The position numbers and the translations under genes are program-made. Of a stretch of 64,000 nucleotides of DNA, positions 61,401 through 64,000 are shown piece after piece. The notes below the pieces were generated by a model, which was not told where the DNA came from, ran no database searches, and saw only the letters and a program-made list of their open reading frames with translations. Every line of letters starts with the position of its first letter. Within the stretch, counting starts at the first letter, position 1. Origin of the DNA: Mytilus trossulus (Eukaryota > Mollusca > Bivalvia > Mytilida > Mytilidae); the NCBI RefSeq assembly GCF_036588685.1, contig NC_086376.1:29239930-29303929 (forward strand), given 5' to 3'.

Positions 61401-61912
61401 TACTTTATAGGTCTTTGACTGACTTTCAGGATAAAGGTCATGTCACAGTTGTTGGTCAGCCAAAAGTTGTGTAAAGAATAACTTTGATCCTAGCAGTCAT
61501 ATTTGTTGTGTATTTTTTCAACTGTGTGTGAAGTGTTAATTCATTTCAAGGTAGAAAACTATTTCTTTATATTTCATTTTAAGCCAAACTGTGGTTTACA
61601 GTTTATCAGTCCATCCATTTCCAAAGACTTCAAAATCCTTCAGTCTGTCTTTTACCAAGCAGAGTCTATTAATATGTTCACATCTGATATCAAATTAAAA
61701 AAAAAAAACACTATGAATGTCAAAGAGCGGGACAGCAACTCAGTAACAGTGGAATATCTTATCTTCAATATTGAAAGCTTATTTCAGTCAATAACTTCTA
61801 TGTAAATTACATACCAGTCTTTGCGATCAAATGCATGTTTGAATATAATTCTTCTCAGTTGTTCTTCTATAAGGTATCGTTCAATTGCATGACTTCCTGG
61901 TAAAACTGGTCC
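49425..61912 (-). CDS. NCBP1: Nuclear cap-binding protein subunit 1 (CBP80), 13 C-terminal exons
   Basis: Exons on the minus strand: 61912-61815, 61103-61040, 60348-60238, 58958-58894, 58487-58350, 57795-57569, 56882-56783, 54924-54831, 54142-54039, 52826-52712, 52350-52225, 51824-51711, 49538-49425. All are GT-AG, in phase, and total 490 codons ending in TGA. The translation follows human NCBP1 from GPVMPGSH onward: [109 protein letters not shown], an acidic DDDDDE stretch, and [13 protein letters not shown] at the end. NCBP1 is the large helical (MIF4G-repeat) subunit that with NCBP2 binds the m7G cap of nuclear RNA and supports splicing and export. The first roughly 300 residues lie beyond 64000. 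AATAAA (minus, 49302-49307) is 118 nt past the stop. Introns hold three splice-site-adjacent minisatellites and several elements. Confidence 0.96.
50330..51558. mobile_element. hAT-like non-autonomous element, 16-bp TIRs (NCBP1 last intron)
   Basis: The ends are CAGTGTTCCAGCTAGG (50330) and its exact reverse complement ending at 51558. CAGTGTTC-type ends are usual for hAT elements (established). Subterminal G/C-rich AGGGCGCC/GGGCAC motifs occur at both sides. The flanks are TATATAT-rich, so the target duplication cannot be read unambiguously. There is no transposase frame inside the 1.23 kb. Confidence 0.8.
53188..53445 (+). repeat. Tandem-core element (AAGAAAGTGTCC...GATGCCCCACTC family), one unit
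   Basis: CAAGAAAGTGTCCATATTAC, GATGCCCCACTCGTACTATC, GTTTCAAGTTGATTGGACTTC and the end GCAGGACAGACGG...CAGAAAACATAATGC match the two-unit copy at 24573-24990. It lies in an NCBP1 intron. Confidence 0.8.
53549..53880 (+). mobile_element. tRNA-headed SINE (NCBP1 intron)
   Basis: Box A TGTGGTGTAGTGGTTAGTGC (53556-53575) and box B GGTTCGATTCTC (53602-53613) are at tRNA spacing. A body follows with CGGCTCTCCCTTGACGAGTA, CACGTTAAAGACACCCTTG and GCCGCTACAAGGCAGCAC, and an A/T-rich end. The head looks like a tRNA gene but no acceptor stem pairs, so it is a SINE rather than a tRNA gene. Confidence 0.8.
54218..54625 (+). repeat. Tandem-core element of the GAGCTA..GATACCCC family, two units
   Basis: AACAAGTAAAACTGTGAGCTATTGCCCACTGATG (start, 54218) then two units with GTAAACAGGAAGTTAAGTGATG, CAAATTTCAGAAATCCTTGT and GTTCCTGAGAAAAATG. 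The end is GGGACGTACTGACTGACGG, GGACAGACAGAGGTAAAACAG. Same family as 59068-59862 and 8818-9215. Confidence 0.78.
55358..56775. repeat. 46-bp minisatellite, about 31 copies, ending at an NCBP1 donor site
   Basis: The unit is AATGATCCACAGATCTAAAC then AGAGTAATTGATACACTTTA and AATGGT. Copies differ by one or two bases; central copies are almost identical, so homogenisation is recent. The array occupies the 5' end of the intron following exon 56882-56783, and its last unit runs to within about 7 bp of the donor GTATGT (56782-56777). Confidence 0.95.
58488..58640. repeat. Minisatellite of four units duplicating an NCBP1 acceptor region
   Basis: The plus-strand unit is about AATCTGTGTTACAAAGAAA...GCAATACCATTGTA (36-47 bp). 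On the minus (coding) strand each unit ends TTTCTTTGTAACACAG then ATT, which is the same as the true acceptor of exon 58487-58350. Three or four decoy CAG|ATT acceptors therefore precede the real one. Confidence 0.85.
59068..59862 (+). repeat. Tandem-core element of the GAGCTACTG..GATACCCCCGCC family, four units
   Basis: It begins AACAAGTGAAACTGCGAGCT, then ACTGCTCACTGATGATACCC. Four units of about 180 bp share GTTCGGTAAACAGGAAGTTG, AAAACGCATCACACGGTATAG, CAAATTTCAGAAATCCTTG and CAACTTGGCTATCATGTGT. It ends GGGACTGACTGACTGAAGG with GGACTGACGGAC repeats and GAGGTAAAACAGTATACCCC. The 73-79-residue minus-strand frames over the units are not genes. Confidence 0.85.
60030..60120 (+). repeat. Common mussel repeat, degenerate fragment
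   Basis: AGAGGAAGTGTTATGATTGACAA then CTAGACAACTCTCTACC is a mutated GGAAGATGTGGTATGATTGCC...GAGACAACTCTCC. Confidence 0.55.
60616..61029. repeat. 26-bp minisatellite, about 16 copies, ending at an NCBP1 donor site
   Basis: The unit is AACATAGTAATAAGTTAAAA then CACAAG, with variants at a few positions. The array runs at the 5' end of the intron that follows exon 61103-61040. The last partial unit ACATAGTAAAACACTAAC merges into the donor GTTAGT (61039-61034). The 72-residue minus-strand frame over it (FNLLLCF repeats) is an artefact. Confidence 0.92.
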
Positions 61913-62147
61913 CTATAATTAGTAAATCTTGATATAACAACTTAAATTAGATTGTTTGATGGCGATCAGTTCTTATTAATGGGGAAGCTGAATTTCCCTC
62001 AAAACTGACAATCCTAGTCAATTAAGATTCTGTAAGACATACCAATTCAGTTTTAATTATTTACAAGATGTTTGGTTGCTACCACATTGATGTTAAATGC
62101 ATATCCCTCTTTATTCATCTATCCGTGATTTTTGTTAACAATAAAAA

Positions 62148-64000
62148 CTAGAGGCTCTAAAGAGCCTGTGTCGCTCACCTTGGTATATTGTGAATTAAAC
62201 TAGAGGCTCTAAAGAGCCTGTGTCGCTCACCTTGGTACATTTGTATATGTGAATATTCAACAAAGGACACAGATGGATTCGTGACAAAATTGTGTTTTGG
62301 TGATGGTGATATGTTTGTAGATCTAACTTTACTGAACATTCTTGCTGCGAACATATATCCCCATCTATAATGATTGGCCCAGTAGTTTCAGTAAAAAGTG
62401 TTAGTAAAAATTTACAAATTTTATGAAAATTGTTAAAAATTGACTATCGATTCGTCTGAAATTTTCAGGGCAGATAGATCTTGACCTGATAAACAATTTA
62501 ACCCATGCCAGTTTTGCTCTTAATGCTTTTGTTTTTGAGTTATAAGCCAAAAACTGCATTTTATCCCATGTTCTATTTTTAGCCATGGCAGCCATCTTGG
62601 TAGGTTGACCAGGTCAACGGACACAATTTTTAAACTAGATACCCCAATGATGATTGTGGCCAAGTTTGGTTTAATATGGCGCAGTAGTTTCAGAGGAGAA
62701 GATTTTTGTAAAAGATAACTAAGATTTACGAAAAATGGTTAAAAATTGACTATAAAGGGCAATAACTCCTAAAGGGGTCATTTGACCATTTCGGTAATGT
62801 TGACTTATTTGTAAATCTTATTTTGCTGAACATTATTGCTGCTTACAGTTTATCTCTATCTATAATATTTTTCAAGATAATAACCAAAAACAGCAAAATT
62901 GCCTTAAAATTACCAATTTAGGGGTAGCAACCCAACAACAGGTTGTTCGATTCATCTGAAATTTTCAGGGCAGATAGATCTTGACCTGATAAACAATTTT
63001 ACCCCATGTCAGAATTGCTCTAAATGCTTTGGTTTTTGAGTTATAAGCCAAAAACTGCATTTTACCCCTATGTTATATTTTTAGCCATGGCGGCCATCTT
63101 GGTAGGTTGACCGGGTCACCGGACACAATTTTTAAACTAGATACCCCAATGATGATTGTGGCCAAGTTTGGTTTAATATGGCGAGGTAGTTTCAGAGGAG
63201 AAGATTTTTGTAAAAGATAACTAAGATTTACGAAAAATGGTTAAAAATTGACTATAAAGGGCAATAACTCCTGAACATTATTGCTGCTTACAGTTTATCT
63301 CTATCTATAATATTTTTCAAGATAATAACCAAAAACAGCAAAATTGCCTTAAAATTACCAATTTAGGGGCAGCAACCTAACAACGAGTTGTCCGATTCAT
63401 CTAAAAATTACAGGGCAGATAGATCTTGACGAGATAAACAATTTTACCCCTTGTCAGATTTGCTCTAAATGCTTTGGTTTTTGAGTTATAAGCTAAAAAC
63501 TGCATTTTACCCCTATGTTCTATTTTGAGCCGTAGCGGCCATCTTGGTTGGTTTGCCCGCTCACAAAACACACTTTCTAATCTAGATAGACTAATAATGA
63601 TTTCAGAGGAGAAGATTATTGTAAAAGTTAACTAAGACTTACGAAAAATGGTTAAAAATTGACTATAAAGGGCATAACTCCTAAAGGGGTTAACTGACCA
63701 TTTTGGTCCTGTGACTTATTTGTAAATCTTACTTTGCTGAACATTTTTGCTGTTTACATTTTATCTCTATCCATAATAATATTCAAGATAATATCCCAAA
63801 ACAGCAAAATTTCCTTAAAATTACCAATTCAGGGGCAGCAACCCAACAACAGGTTGTCTACTTCATCTTAAAATTTCAGGGCAGATAGATCTTGACGAGA
63901 TAAACAATTTTACCCCTTGTCAGATTTGCTCTAAATGCTTTGGTTTTTGAGTAATAACCAAAAACTGCATTTCACATTCATGTTCTATTTTTAGGCGTGG
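62148..64000 (-). mobile_element. Pearl/Helitron-like element, copy D, cut by the window edge; doubled 3' end
   Basis: On the minus strand the 3' end GGTGAGCGACACAGGCTCTT...GAGCCTCTAG occurs twice, ending at 62200 and again at 62148, about 52 bp apart, each followed by TT. The core runs to the window edge with at least three units of about 490 bp (CTTCTCCTCTGAAACT, ATCTAGTTTAAAAATTGTG, AAGATGGCCGCCAT, TTAAGGCAATTTTGCTG); one unit is shortened near 63260. It lies in the NCBP1 intron upstream of exon 61912. Confidence 0.85.

Overview
The window is nuclear DNA of a metazoan, most likely a marine mussel (Mytilus or a close relative). It is strongly AT-rich and its genes are split by GT-AG introns. 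It carries secreted C1q-domain genes of the type expanded in bivalves, and it is dense with short non-autonomous repeats that I recognise from mussel sequence. No bacterial or organellar gene arrangement is present. Most long open frames are chance or repeat-derived; the real genes had to be assembled from exons by matching splice sites and reading phase.

Layout. (1) 3769-5225 (+): the last two coding exons of ADISSP (C20orf27 homologue, UPF0687 family). (2) 12183-13288 (+): a candidate three-exon gene for a secreted peptide of 52 residues. (3) 17106-26590 (-): a complete seven-exon gene for a 913-residue protein that joins a Mutator-like transposase domain to a C-terminal DEDDh exonuclease with all five catalytic residues in place. 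(4) 31601-32004 and 33415-35196 (+): a C1q-domain exon without a visible first exon, followed by a complete two-exon paralogue (signal peptide, coiled coil, C1q). (5) 37372-39312 (-): an intronless 646-residue BED-finger/hAT-derived (ZBED-like) protein that looks domesticated. (6) 49425-61912 (-): thirteen consecutive exons giving the C-terminal 489 residues of the nuclear cap-binding protein NCBP1; its 5' exons lie beyond the right edge.

The rest is mostly mobile DNA. There are four copies of a Pearl/Helitron-like family with a conserved 3' hairpin ending in CTAG followed by TT (2262-3633, 28098-29364, 41442-42741, 62148-64000). There is a 2.5-kb fold-back element whose arms are inverted 16-bp minisatellites with an 8-bp target duplication (7018-9555). 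Three very short elements with CAGTGGCGGATCC-type ends each have a 5-bp target duplication. Other elements include a 1.17-kb element with 51-bp perfect inverted ends, a palindrome-array fold-back element (45284-45899), a hAT-like 1.2-kb element inside an NCBP1 intron, two tRNA-headed SINEs, a LINE reverse-transcriptase relic, and several families of 120-500-bp tandem units.

The most unusual observations are three. The transposase-exonuclease fusion gene has every splice phase consistent. Three separate minisatellites in NCBP1 introns each begin within about 10 bp of a splice site and repeat sequence resembling that site. Several tandem-core elements in the window keep fixed ends while their internal units differ. 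The genes do not form an operon or pathway; what they share is that both the transposase-exonuclease and the ZBED-like gene derive from transposons.
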